Source of the DNA: CBDCWQ01 sp965223435
GTDB taxonomy: Bacteria > Myxococcota > Kuafuiibacteriia > Kuafuiibacteriales > Kuafuiibacteriaceae
Length of the DNA: 64,000 nucleotides
NCBI GenBank assembly: GCA_965223435.1
Contig: CBDCWQ010000022.1
Coordinates: forward strand, 124,001 to 188,000
Direction: 5' to 3'
Below the pieces are notes generated by a model that was not told the origin of the DNA, did no database searches, and was given only the letters and a program-made list of their open reading frames with translations. A program made the position numbers and the translations under genes. Shown piece after piece: positions 26,218 to 35,949 of this stretch (positions are counted from its first letter, which is position 1; each line of letters opens with the position of its first letter).

Positions 26218-29200
26218 CTACGGGGCCTCAAACTCTTCCGACCGCCAATCAGGACACGCCAAGGCCCAGCTTCTACCTGCCGTGGCCGGTGAGTCCGCGC
26301 CGGACCCCGGCACTCCGAATTCATACGCGTAGTTGCCGGTTTTTGGGTAAATGAGTGACGTTCTGTGTCCCCCCTCGTGACCATGATCGACGAAGAATTG
26401 ATGGCGACCGAGCAAAAACGCGTAATCACCAGGACTCGGCAGGGGCGAAGCCCGCCGATCAACGTGCATGTGACCCAACAACTCGGCATGCGGCTCTCGC
26501 TTTGCGTCCAAGAGTTCCTCGAAGCCCCCAAACGAAACGCCATCCCACTCTCCAGAGGTCACAAGCAAATAACCCTGCTCCTCACAGCGATCGTTCCCGC
26601 TCGTTTTGAATACAGCCACCTCATGATGCGCCAGCGACTGGAGCACCGAAAGCGGAATCGGTTGACGCGAATACTGCGTAACGGACAGGCCATCCAAACA
26701 CTCAGGCACAGGGTCCCAGCCATCCCATCGCGCATCGTGGGCAAGGTACTCATACCCGGCCAGCCCAGGATGTTTGATACCCAACGCAAACATCTCGGCA
26801 CCTGCAGTCACGATCAGCGTGTCGCCGGCATTGCTTTCTTCCCAGCTAACATTGTTCGGTGCAATACAATGGCTCACCCCCCCTTCACCTGGGTTGATTG
26901 ATTGAGCCGGCGGGTGATCAACGGCCATCGCTTCGGAGTGGCAGTCCCAGATCCCGAATTCTTCATGAACGTTGACGTCTTTGATGCTACAGTCCGCAAT
27001 AGACTTGTAACAATCCGAATTCTCAGCGTGCCGAAGGGCCGCAGCCGTCAATTCATAGCCAATGTTTTGCCCGCGGTGGTTGTTGTGAACCACCAGATCC
27101 TCAATGTGGCACACGTTCCGTCCGTTATGAATAAACTTGGGTTCGATCAGGAGGGTCACTGCCCCAATAACCTGTTCGCCCCGCACCGCAACCAAAATCA
27201 CATGATTCGGATTCTTGCGAATTCGTTCAAACACCCTCAAAGCCGCTTCAAGTGTCAAGGTACTCGTGAGGCCCAGCGAATCGAGAACTCTCAAGTAACC
27301 ATTGTCGAGATCGCGCTCTTCGAGTCTGCGAATGATCAAACCGACGGGCAAATCGCGTTGTTTGAGTTTCCAGGAATCCTTGGGGTGGTCAAAACGCAGT
27401 CCCACACCCGTACACCCGAAACCAAGATGTCCGTAAAACCCCAGCAGCTTTTCTTCGCAATTGAGCACGGTTTTGGAGCACTTCGCGTCTTGCGCATAGC
27501 TCATCGATGCTCTCATCAGTTTTGATCCGATCTTTTTTGACTGATGATCCTCATGTATCGCCACGTCCTCAATATGACAAACGGTTCCACCTTCGAGCGC
27601 AAGCTTAGGCTCCATCAATAAAGTTGTTGCACCGATCACTTTGTCATCTTGGACGACGACCAAGATGACATGGTTGGGGTCCGACTGGATCCTCTCAAAA
27701 ACTTCGATTGCTTTTTCCTCCGTCATGCCGCTGGCACTGCTCAACGAATCTAGGGTCAGCAAATACCCGTTGAAGAGGTCCTCTACCCGTATGGGCCTAA
27801 TGGAAATGCTACCCACTCCCGAATCATTTTTTGCGGCAGGATCTGGGTGTAAATGAAAACGGATGGCCGACGGGCCGAAAGCGTCTTCAATCAGATCGAT
27901 GACGCGCTGTGGTGCATAATATACGACCGGGCCATCGGCACGAACCGACTCGAGCAAGGACACGAGATAGGCCATGAGTCCATCAAGTTGGACCTTGTTG
28001 CCTTCATGTTCTTCGGAATCCTTGCGAATCGATGCCCGGAGAATCTCATCCACGATGGTTTGAATGGTATCCTTGGGGGCGCCGAGTACTTCACCACCAG
28101 GATTGTAGACCTCGTAGTTGTACATGTTGTTTCGAAGCAAAAGTAGGTATGCCGCTTTGGGGAGATGATCTATCTTGACCGTGAGCCAAGAGGGGTCCGC
28201 TTTGTCATTGCTTTTGGGCTGACCTATCTCGGGAACACGGCTGCCGTGGTCCTCGTCGACCATGAACGCAATAGTCGGATCCAAGTGCCGTGCAATATCG
28301 TTGGCAATCATTCTATGCTGGGCCTCCATCACTGAGCTTCGGCCGACAGAGCCTTCTTGAATCCCAGTGTCAGTCCAAAAGCCATTCCGCCACTGTACGC
28401 CATTCAAAAACTTGCGCACGTAAAACTCAACAAGCTCGCGATTCACGGTGAGTCGGTGGGCCGGCATAGACCTCGGGTCCTGTTCCAGCCGTACCAGTGA
28501 CGCTCGGATCATCGCATCCGACACCGACTGGTCCGGGTACAGAGACTCGGCCCGAAAGTCGAACCATGGATCCATGGCGCTGGCATGCGCGTTAAGCTTC
28601 TCTGAAACACGATAAAATGCCTGCAGCGGCGCCTCAAGATGTTTGGGAACATCCACTTCTCCGCCTTGCGGATAGGCCCGAAGGGCCTCCTCAACCCGGG
28701 ATATTTGCCTTTCGACCTCCACCAGCGCCAGTCCAGCCAGGGCGCTTTCGTCCAAGTCACGAGTCTCGAAGCCTCTTTGATTCTTGGATTCTCCATAGAG
28801 CTCAGCAGCCGTATCGTTGAGCAAAACAAAGTCGTTGAACAAAGAGACCAGGGTCTCTTTGTTCAGCATAAACAAACGCCAATAGCGGAAGTACATCCGG
28901 TATCGTCTCAGGGTCCAAAGCGCCAACCGGCTTGAAGAAGAATCGAGCGATGGCAGATAGACATTCGCAAACCACGACCTCATCGCTTCGCGCAGCTTTT
29001 CGTCGGCCAGCGGGTCCAATGGAACCCCCTCTGGGAGTGGTGTACCGGCGGGCGCCGCCCACTTGGCACCACGATAGTCCTCGGCAGAGACTTTGATGGC
29101 TCGTTCATAGCGATAAACAGCAACCAGATCATCCGGCGTGAGACCTAAAAAGATAGGTAGATCAGGGTACGGGACCGGCATGCCTTGATGCGGTTGGACG

Positions 29201-32052
29201 AGCCCATACATCACACCTTTGCGAAATGTGGACACAGACTTTCCTTGAGCATCCACAATCTCGTGCAGTCGAATATCGGGTTCCGTCTGCCAAAAAACGT
29301 CACGCATTCGAAGATAGCCTTGTTTGCTCCATACCGTTGAGTGTTCTGGCGGCGTCTCAAGCAACATTCGCATGGTGTTCATGCGTCGGTCCCCCATCAC
29401 GGCGTAGACCGGCTCCAGGTCACCCTGCTCCATGGCCTCCCACAAGATGCCGACGACCGACGCCAGCCCAACACCACCGGCGGTCCCTCCCCCTGCCCCT
29501 TGAGGCATCAGCGTTCTGGTCGTCTGGGATAGAACCTGACCGGCGAGGGCCATCCGCGCCGAAGCCGCGTAACCGAGTCGGGTGAGGACGCTCGGTTTGT
29601 CCGATGGGGGCATCAGCACAAAACCATCGCCACACGAACCCCTATTTTCTACGGTCCATCCCGCAACCGTCTGCGTACCGACATCAGAGGGGGAAGCATC
29701 CAAGACTTCGCCGGCGCTGCAGGAAGGCGCACCATTGACTTCATCGGTAAAGGGTACCTTCAGGTCTTCGAGCGATAGACCGGGCGAAAAACCCAAGGTT
29801 TGGAGCCTCATCGTGCGCGCCTCGTCGAGCAAGCCCAAACCAGGATCGGCGGTACGCAAAGCGTCGTGCGCGTCAACAAACCAAATCATCGCGGTACTCG
29901 AGGGAAGGAGAGTAGAAAGGTTTTGGATTCGCTGGCTTGAGTACGGAAAACCGTGGTCCTGGACAAAATGCTGTGCCTCCGCCCAAAGATTCGATGCCTC
30001 TTCCTCGAAGGCCGCAGATTCAGGATGGGCTGGATAGGCCTCAGCAAACGCTTGAAGCCCCATAATGAGGCCCATCGTGGCTTCCAAATGATAAGACGAC
30101 TCCTGAAGCTCACTGGGCGCGATGTACGGGTCTTCGAAGGCGTTTTGAAAATAGTGGGCGCCCAGGTACTTCGATTTGAATGGGCAGCTGGAAAGTGACG
30201 TATCACAGTCAACATCGTCAAAGCCAAGATGCCGAACGTAGCGAAGCACTGTATACTTTAGGCATTGGGCCAGACGAGGCACATAAGATGAATCGAGTGA
30301 ATCGGCCTCTTCATGACCCGAAAGGGACTGATAATCGACGGACAAGGAAAGCCAACTGCAATTGTCAATAGCACTATGGGTACTCTGGTCGAAGTGAAGC
30401 GCTCCGGACGCATCCTTTCGAAAGGCACCTCCCGTGACAATACGCCCGAAATCTTCATCTCGCAGGGCCTCCAGCATACCTTGCTCACGCATCCGCTCCC
30501 GAGCCACCTGGTATCGGGAGAATGAAACCTGCTCTGCTTTCGCTTTGGGCGCCAGGCGCCTCAACTCATCCCGAAACTCGGCCTTCCATCCATCGGCGTC
30601 CCAAAGTCCATAGAATATTCCATCTCTCAGTCGATCCCGCCAGGTTTCGAGTTCGAGTCCTTCGGAAAGACCGAGTACCTCTTGGTGTTCAATCGCGTGA
30701 TTCAACACGGCCAATACGTCGAGGTTGTGCTCGGTCACGACGTTCTCAGCCTTGACCCGTTTCCTCAGCGCCCTCCAGACGGATTCACTGATCTCCTTTT
30801 CTTGCCAGGCCGCTCCTGAAAAAGGTTGTGCGTAGCAGTCTATGCCCTGTTGCTGACGACAGACCTGAATCGTGGGTGGCGTACCGTAAGTATCGTAGCC
30901 AATGGCATCTAGAATGCTGTAGTAGGCAAAACGTTCCTTTGGATCTACCGTGACCGGTTCGCCGCTTTCTGTCCTCAGTTTGAAGGGCTCCGCCGCATGC
31001 ACGAGCCCTTGAGTCGTCCAGCCCGCGGTCATCAACAAAGCCTTTCGACCGTCGTCCAAGAGAAACGAACGTTGGTGTGGGATGAGTCCCGTGAGCGTGT
31101 CTCGATAGCAGCTCAAGAGCGCACCTTTGTCCTTGTCCGAAGGTAGGGCATCGTAGGCAGGCGACGTGATGAACCGGCCAAGACCATGCACGGCCCACGC
31201 GTTGGCACCGGTTACCAGCCGGACATCCTTCCAATCATCGCCGTCCGTGTTCCAAGAAAATGGCCACCCCTGGGGTGTCCCAGAACCCGGCGCGAACGCT
31301 CGTTTACGGCAAAGGTACCGCGCCAAGGCCTGCGCCGACCGTCTATCTTGTTGCGTTTGACCTCGAGAAAACTGCGCAAGAGCAATGCCCTGGGTATAGA
31401 CCCACACGCGTTCGAATCCAGCAAGATGCTTGGAGTCGGTGTAGATCTCTGGCCCCCCCCGACTCACAGCCAGACCGCCCCCATTGTGATGGTCGCCACC
31501 ACCATCAAGCGCTTTTTCGTATTCGATTTGATACCCCCGCTCTTCGCCCGAATCTTGAGTTTCGAACGAGAAAAGCTGCGCCTTCGCCAAAAGCGCGCGC
31601 TCGTAGTTGTCCTTGACCATGCTTGAGACAAGGGCCCTCTTTGGTTCAAACGGCTCCGATGCCCAACTCACCCGCGGAGGCTCGTCTTCGAGGGTCCCCG
31701 CGTCGAGAGAAACAACAACGGGATTCGGGGCCCATAGCCACATGGGTTGCTGCGCTTCAATGAACCCATCTTCGCGACGCTGACGAGTCCAGGCTTGGTT
31801 CCCCGCCGAATGCGCCCACGTATTTGTCGTCCAGACATGGACGCCGGCCGACGCAAAAGCCCCAAACTGCGAGCCCCCGATGGCCAAGGCAAAGCGGCGA
31901 AAGTTCCAACCCGGCGCAAGCGACACTTCTGCGGCGGCCACACCCGCCCCCGCTCCGAACACGCGATCGGAATGCGAGCACCAAAGACCTATCACCAGGC
32001 CCGCGCAAAAAAGCGCGGGCGAGATCGCGGAAGAAGGCCGGTAAGAACGCAT
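26218..32052 (-). CDS. Giant secreted toroid protein 2 with tandem GNA1-like acetyltransferase and JAMM-like cargo
   Basis: 1944 aa from ATG 32052, which gives a signal peptide; ATG 32148 is an alternative with a 50-residue basic lead, and neither has a good RBS. Layout: signal and PGWN module (about 40-110); alpha/alpha toroid (203-738) sharing AYTQGI, GWPFSWNT, TGANAW, AIDNCSWL and HYFQNAFEDPYI with giant proteins 1 and 3; Gly/Ala hydrophobic stretch (853-873); a WSKQGYLRMRDVF adaptor (908-983); a helical region (1000-1400). Two GNAT domains then follow (1416-1558, 1571-1713), each with CHIEDVAIH or CHIEDLVVH and NPNHVILV, and the first with GFYGHLGF, as in eukaryotic-type glucosamine-6-phosphate acetyltransferase GNA1. 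The C-terminal ~140 residues contain GHMHVDRR then PSPGD, JAMM/JAB-like. Cytosolic-type enzyme domains on an exported carrier suggest delivered cargo. Function inferred. Confidence 0.85.
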   Translation of the reverse strand: MRSYRPSSAISPALFCAGLVIGLWCSHSDRVFGAGAGVAAAEVSLAPGWNFRRFALAIGGSQFGAFASAGVHVWTTNTWAHSAGNQAWTRQRREDGFIEAQQPMWLWAPNPVVVSLDAGTLEDEPPRVSWASEPFEPKRALVSSMVKDNYERALLAKAQLFSFETQDSGEERGYQIEYEKALDGGGDHHNGGGLAVSRGGPEIYTDSKHLAGFERVWVYTQGIALAQFSRGQTQQDRRSAQALARYLCRKRAFAPGSGTPQGWPFSWNTDGDDWKDVRLVTGANAWAVHGLGRFITSPAYDALPSDKDKGALLSCYRDTLTGLIPHQRSFLLDDGRKALLMTAGWTTQGLVHAAEPFKLRTESGEPVTVDPKERFAYYSILDAIGYDTYGTPPTIQVCRQQQGIDCYAQPFSGAAWQEKEISESVWRALRKRVKAENVVTEHNLDVLAVLNHAIEHQEVLGLSEGLELETWRDRLRDGIFYGLWDADGWKAEFRDELRRLAPKAKAEQVSFSRYQVARERMREQGMLEALRDEDFGRIVTGGAFRKDASGALHFDQSTHSAIDNCSWLSLSVDYQSLSGHEEADSLDSSYVPRLAQCLKYTVLRYVRHLGFDDVDCDTSLSSCPFKSKYLGAHYFQNAFEDPYIAPSELQESSYHLEATMGLIMGLQAFAEAYPAHPESAAFEEEASNLWAEAQHFVQDHGFPYSSQRIQNLSTLLPSSTAMIWFVDAHDALRTADPGLGLLDEARTMRLQTLGFSPGLSLEDLKVPFTDEVNGAPSCSAGEVLDASPSDVGTQTVAGWTVENRGSCGDGFVLMPPSDKPSVLTRLGYAASARMALAGQVLSQTTRTLMPQGAGGGTAGGVGLASVVGILWEAMEQGDLEPVYAVMGDRRMNTMRMLLETPPEHSTVWSKQGYLRMRDVFWQTEPDIRLHEIVDAQGKSVSTFRKGVMYGLVQPHQGMPVPYPDLPIFLGLTPDDLVAVYRYERAIKVSAEDYRGAKWAAPAGTPLPEGVPLDPLADEKLREAMRSWFANVYLPSLDSSSSRLALWTLRRYRMYFRYWRLFMLNKETLVSLFNDFVLLNDTAAELYGESKNQRGFETRDLDESALAGLALVEVERQISRVEEALRAYPQGGEVDVPKHLEAPLQAFYRVSEKLNAHASAMDPWFDFRAESLYPDQSVSDAMIRASLVRLEQDPRSMPAHRLTVNRELVEFYVRKFLNGVQWRNGFWTDTGIQEGSVGRSSVMEAQHRMIANDIARHLDPTIAFMVDEDHGSRVPEIGQPKSNDKADPSWLTVKIDHLPKAAYLLLLRNNMYNYEVYNPGGEVLGAPKDTIQTIVDEILRASIRKDSEEHEGNKVQLDGLMAYLVSLLESVRADGPVVYYAPQRVIDLIEDAFGPSAIRFHLHPDPAAKNDSGVGSISIRPIRVEDLFNGYLLTLDSLSSASGMTEEKAIEVFERIQSDPNHVILVVVQDDKVIGATTLLMEPKLALEGGTVCHIEDVAIHEDHQSKKIGSKLMRASMSYAQDAKCSKTVLNCEEKLLGFYGHLGFGCTGVGLRFDHPKDSWKLKQRDLPVGLIIRRLEERDLDNGYLRVLDSLGLTSTLTLEAALRVFERIRKNPNHVILVAVRGEQVIGAVTLLIEPKFIHNGRNVCHIEDLVVHNNHRGQNIGYELTAAALRHAENSDCYKSIADCSIKDVNVHEEFGIWDCHSEAMAVDHPPAQSINPGEGGVSHCIAPNNVSWEESNAGDTLIVTAGAEMFALGIKHPGLAGYEYLAHDARWDGWDPVPECLDGLSVTQYSRQPIPLSVLQSLAHHEVAVFKTSGNDRCEEQGYLLVTSGEWDGVSFGGFEELLDAKREPHAELLGHMHVDRRASPLPSPGDYAFLLGRHQFFVDHGHEGGHRTSLIYPKTGNYAYEFGVPGSGADSPATAGRSWALACPDWRSEEFEAP

Positions 32053-32243
32053 GATGCGTTTGTGCCGAGCGGCTCTTGGAAATCTGCGTCCGGATGGAAG
32101 ACCCCGCGTAGAGATGATGGAGACCAGAATCGGTGTCGGTGAGCTCATATGATATAGAGCTCTATAGCACTCTGCCTACCTGACCTTGTATCCTGCTGAA
32201 AACCCTCGTATTTATCGTTCTACGCCAAGAGAGAAACCGGACT

Positions 32244-33266
32244 CTATCGTGTCCGGCCAACCTTGATCGTCCAAGCACCCCGGTCCCGCTCCACGCTGAT
32301 ACCCACATCCAAGAACTCCTGAATGATCGCGCGATGCGTGTTGGTGTGGCCCGTGGGGAGTACCGTCCGAAACGATCCTCCACCCGCGAGGGCGACCCAA
32401 AGAAGCAACTGATCGGCGAGGTAGGGCCCCACGGGCACGTCTGCCGCAAGGTAAGCCTCAACTTCCTTCGCAACCTTCTTGGCCACCCGTTCTGCTGAAA
32501 CGCCCTTTCTTCCGAAACCCGTAAACACTTCGGTCACCGTTTGGCTTTTGATGGAAACGGTCACGATGTTACCCGGCCCAGTAGAATCATCGAGCCGTTC
32601 CACGGTGCCGGTGGAGCGCTCCCAACTCAGATGTTCCGCAACCGTCGTCACTTCGCGCGCCGCAATACTGGAAGGCAAATTGGCGACATAGGCACAGATT
32701 GCGCGCTCTTCAATGGGGCCTCGTTCCAACATGTGTACGCTCTTCAACCGTTCAACCGGAACCACTCGATAGCGCGCGTGACCGCCCCCAGAGGGATAGA
32801 AGCCTGGCCGATGCAAGACCCCTTCAATCTTCGGCCCCATTTCACCCAAGACCGGAAAAAGCGTCCGCGTCAGAAAATCGAAGGGGGGTGAGTGCGGGTT
32901 GTGGGTTCCACCCTTGATGTCCACGCTGGAGGGCCCATCGGCCAACGCCAGAGCAGGCAAGATCGTTTGAAGCACCAAACCAGTACTGCCCGCCGTGCCT
33001 ATCGAGAATGCGTATTCACCGGCCCGAATGTCCACCGGCACAAACGTAATCTGGTCGCTGCCAAGCGTATCGCCTTCAACGGAGGCCAAACCCACCTCCC
33101 TTGCGGCGCTGACCGCCGTCAAATGCTGTCGGAGCAGTCCAGGTCGCGAGCGACCTCCCCGAATATTCTTGATGCGAAATGGCTTCTTCGTCAGCAAAGA
33201 CAAACAAAGCGACGACCGGAGGACCTGCCCCCCGCCTTCTCCAAACGCACCGTCGATTTCGATCAT
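32244..33266 (-). CDS. rtcA: RNA 3'-terminal phosphate cyclase
   Basis: 340 aa, the usual RtcA length. It converts RNA 3'-phosphate ends to 2',3'-cyclic phosphate via an enzyme-AMP intermediate using ATP. Family motifs run in order: EGGGQVLRSSLCLS near the N-terminus, IRGGRSRPGLLRQHLT, GTAGSTGLVLQTILPAL, GGTHNPHSPPFDF, RPGFYPSGGG, and PYLADQLLLWVALAGGGSF. The adenylated nucleophile is expected at His307 in the GHTNTH segment, matching the conserved His of E. coli RtcA (His309). No rtcB or rtcR is adjacent. Instead it lies 47 bp downstream of a Ser/Thr kinase gene on the same strand and upstream of giant protein 2. It may act in RNA repair after tRNA or rRNA cleavage. Confidence 0.96.
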   Translation of the reverse strand: MIEIDGAFGEGGGQVLRSSLCLSLLTKKPFRIKNIRGGRSRPGLLRQHLTAVSAAREVGLASVEGDTLGSDQITFVPVDIRAGEYAFSIGTAGSTGLVLQTILPALALADGPSSVDIKGGTHNPHSPPFDFLTRTLFPVLGEMGPKIEGVLHRPGFYPSGGGHARYRVVPVERLKSVHMLERGPIEERAICAYVANLPSSIAAREVTTVAEHLSWERSTGTVERLDDSTGPGNIVTVSIKSQTVTEVFTGFGRKGVSAERVAKKVAKEVEAYLAADVPVGPYLADQLLLWVALAGGGSFRTVLPTGHTNTHRAIIQEFLDVGISVERDRGAWTIKVGRTR

Positions 33267-33313
33267 AGCCTATCCCCTCCAAAGCCAGCATACCTCGGCG
33301 CTCGTGCTCCCGT

Positions 33314-34984
33314 TTACCGGCTGGCACGGGCCTTGAGGTACTTCTTGAGGTCGACCTCCATACACCCATTCACGCCACCAAAATCAAAGAATCCACCCTT
33401 CCTGGCCAGCTCCCGTTTGAGCGCGAGCGAGACCCGGGGATCGTCGAAACCAACCAACTGCTCCACGTACCACTTGCGTGTTTCGCATCGATTGTCCGCT
33501 GTGGCCTTGAGGTCCTTGAGAAGAATCGGGAGGGCGTCGGCATGGTCTTCGGCCCCCAGCCTGACGAGCCCCCGGTAGGCTCTTCTTCGAATTCGCCGAT
33601 CGGGGCCAGAATGAACCATCTCCTGCAAAAACGAAGAGGCCTCGGGACCACCGTGAAGGGAAATACTTCGTACCAGACGATAGCCCGCTTTTGGCTTGGT
33701 CCCCACAAGCTTTTTCGTGTTCGCAAGCAACTCTGGATCGGCCCCGGCCGCCCCCTCTAGCTTCATCGCTATCGAATAAGCTTCTTCGGCATCGGCGTAG
33801 TCTCGGTTCAAAAACGCGATGTGTCCGCGTAGAAGGTGCACACGTTCGTCCCGCGGACTCTTAGTTGCAAGAGCCTCGGCCTGCTTTTGGGCTTCATCAA
33901 GCTTACCCAAGATCATGGCCGTTCGAATATTCCGGTAGCGAACAGAAAACAGAATTTCAGGCGCCATCACCAGCGCCAAAGAAAAAAACAAACCCAAAGC
34001 ACCCATGATCGCCAAACGCGGGTGGCGCCGCACACCGTCCACACCAGAGCGAAACATCCCTCTTTTTGCGAAACCAGGGAGGACGGACGAAGGGACATCA
34101 ACCGAAGCCCGGGTAGGCAAAGGCGCGCGAAACGCGCTTTCTGGCAGGCTCGCCTGAAAATCCTCGGCGCTCTCATAACGATCTTCTTTGGCTTTGGCCA
34201 GCGCGCGCTTCAGAATCGCATCCAAATACGCCGCGTCCGAACCGAGGTGGCTCGTCACCAGCGGCGGCTCCTTCACCATTTGCGCTTTGAGCACTTCGAG
34301 CGCCGACTGCCCGGTGAACGGAGGCTCGCCCACGAGCATTTCGTATAAAACAATCCCCAGCGCGTAGAGGTCCGTCCGCGCATCCACGGCTTCGGCAGCC
34401 GCCTGCTCAGGCGCCATGTATCTCGGCGTCCCGAATACCATGCCGGGCCGGGTTAGCTGAGACTCGTCGTGGGTGTCCCTCGTCAGACGTGCCAAACCGA
34501 AGTCCAATACCTTCACCGTGAGGCCGTGATCACCCTCGACCAACATGATGTTTTCCGGCTTGAGGTCACGGTGCAAGATACCTCGGCGATGGGCATGCGC
34601 CAAAGCGACCAAGAGCTGGTCCACAATCCCAAGCGCCTCTCCCACCGAAAGCCTTTGACGAGATGCGATATGCGCTTTCAGGGACGTGCCGAGGACAAGC
34701 TCCATCGTCAAGAACAAAAGGCCATCGGCAGCTCCAAAATCTGTCACTCTCACGATGTGCGGGCTGTCTAGCTGGGCCACCGCCTGAGCCTCACGCTCAA
34801 ACCGCTTCGTAATCTCAGGATTCGTTGCCAGCTCCGGATGAATAACCTTCATCGCAAGCATCTTGGCCATCGCAATGTGCTCCACCCGGTAAACGGCCCC
34901 CATGCCGCCCACTGCGATAAACTCCACAACCCGGTAGCGCTCAGCGATGATCTGGCCCTCGTCCAGTCGAACTTCCGCGCCCAT
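33314..34984 (-). CDS. Hanks-type Ser/Thr protein kinase with TPR and HEAT-like C-terminus
   Basis: 556 aa from ATG 34984, just before the kinase fold; the frame is open to 35272 but the extra 96 residues are unconserved. Kinase motifs: GGMGAVYR glycine loop, AMKVI with catalytic Lys (about 46), HRDLKPEN (Asp about 140), DFGLAR (about 161), and GTPRYMAPEQ activation/APE segment. A transmembrane helix lies after the kinase (AIMGALGLFFSLALVMAPEIL). The extracytoplasmic part starts with a TPR-like pair (LGKLDEAQKQAEALATKSP, LNRDYADAEEAYSIAMKLEG) and continues with a HEAT-like region (RRIRRRAYRGLVRLG). It therefore likely senses an envelope signal through the repeat region. It shares strand and close spacing with rtcA. 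Confidence 0.93.
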   Translation of the reverse strand: MGAEVRLDEGQIIAERYRVVEFIAVGGMGAVYRVEHIAMAKMLAMKVIHPELATNPEITKRFEREAQAVAQLDSPHIVRVTDFGAADGLLFLTMELVLGTSLKAHIASRQRLSVGEALGIVDQLLVALAHAHRRGILHRDLKPENIMLVEGDHGLTVKVLDFGLARLTRDTHDESQLTRPGMVFGTPRYMAPEQAAAEAVDARTDLYALGIVLYEMLVGEPPFTGQSALEVLKAQMVKEPPLVTSHLGSDAAYLDAILKRALAKAKEDRYESAEDFQASLPESAFRAPLPTRASVDVPSSVLPGFAKRGMFRSGVDGVRRHPRLAIMGALGLFFSLALVMAPEILFSVRYRNIRTAMILGKLDEAQKQAEALATKSPRDERVHLLRGHIAFLNRDYADAEEAYSIAMKLEGAAGADPELLANTKKLVGTKPKAGYRLVRSISLHGGPEASSFLQEMVHSGPDRRIRRRAYRGLVRLGAEDHADALPILLKDLKATADNRCETRKWYVEQLVGFDDPRVSLALKRELARKGGFFDFGGVNGCMEVDLKKYLKARASR

Positions 34985-35454
34985 CCCTACGAAGTGACAC
35001 GCTATTCCGCCCAAAACAAGCTCCCGATCACCCCCCAGCGGGGCGTACCATCCACGGTAGGCCTTCCACGTCGCACCCTGACGCACCTCTCCCGGCCTCT
35101 TTGCTTCCCTATTTGAATCGGACGCGCATGAGTCCGATTTTTGTGCTGCTCCCAGTGTGTCGCGCACTTGCTTTCGTGTGTTTCCCTTCCTTCGTCTTAC
35201 ATGGAAAGGGCGAAAACGACTGAAAGCGGGCTCCTTCTCAGCAGGCTGGACTCCGACCGCATACGTGCACAAAAAACCGCTTCACGAAGTGGACATGACG
35301 TTGCAATCGTTCACGCTATGGGGTCAGGCGGGTCTTGCTCCATCGAAACCTTGGGCACACCGATAGTGCAAGAAGTTGTTCTCTGAACTATCGCCGCAAA
35401 CGATGACGCCCTTCGCGAAAGCCAAACCGTCATAGCCAAAACGCATCGTTCGCA

Positions 35455-35590
35455 TAAACTCCACAAAGAGGCCAAATCGCTTGCCCTACTCATGACGAAG
35501 CGAGAAAACTAAATGAGTTGTTCGGGTTGTCGAGTTTGATGCGAGCGACCTGCCAAATTGTGCCGTCAATCCTTAGCAACGTCGCACATG
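35455..35590 (+). repeat. Left direct-repeat copy: stranded 3' end of a giant-protein gene
   Basis: Matches 41077-41195 closely (mostly single-base differences over ~110 bp). On the minus strand it still encodes DGTIWQVARIKLDNPNN, against DGTSWQVARIKLDNPTN at the C-terminus of giant protein 3, but then runs on into SFSFLASS and stops. On the plus strand it keeps the frame LHKEAKSLALLMTKREN and its stop codon. It is thus a fragment of a paralogous junction between a giant gene and a convergent small gene. Confidence 0.8.
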
Positions 35591-35754
35591 TTTTCCAAAC
35601 GGTGGCACCCAGCGGTTTGGGAAGTGGCTCGCTGCCGGCGTCCATGACTTTGCCCGCCCGGGAAGAGACTCCATCTACGCAGAATCTTTTTAAATTCAAA
35701 CACTTGAGTTTGTTTCATTTGCGGGACATACCCTACATACAGCAAGTTCTATTA

Positions 35755-35777
35755 AGTTTATCAATTTTGGATAAACT
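35755..35777 (+). promoter_or_regulatory. Inverted repeat in the promoter region of the split ATPase gene
   Basis: A perfect 8-bp inverted repeat (AGTTTATC / GATAAACT, 7-base AT-rich spacer) lies 26 bases before the GTG start. This is a good size and place for an operator or a transcript hairpin. The surrounding 35690-35795 stretch is clearly more AT-rich than its neighbours. Confidence 0.45.
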
Positions 35778-35802
35778 GGATACAAGTTGTTATAGGGGGG
35801 CC

Positions 35803-35949
35803 GTGAACCCTATTGATAATCCGTATACACCTGGAGCCGGGGCCCGTCCTCCCGCACTGGCGGGTCGCGAACAACAGCTTAGATCATTCCGCGTGCTTCT
35901 CGCTCGTCTCAAAGGGGGCCGGCCCGAGAAAAGCATGCTCATCACCGCC
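35803..35949 (+). pseudogene. AAA-type ATPase gene, 5' fragment (split by IS)
   Basis: GTG 35803 follows a GGGGGG Shine-Dalgarno-like run and encodes 49 residues: IDNPYTPGAGARPPALAGRE, then LLARLKGGRPEKSMLITA. This is the typical N-terminus of a widespread family of ~400-aa AAA ATPases (xNPYxPGAGxxPPxLAGRE). The frame then enters the insertion element. Deleting 35950-37652 rejoins it in frame with the downstream fragment to give LITAGLRGVGKTVLLN, i.e. an intact Walker A box. The gene was therefore whole before the insertion. Confidence 0.85.
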
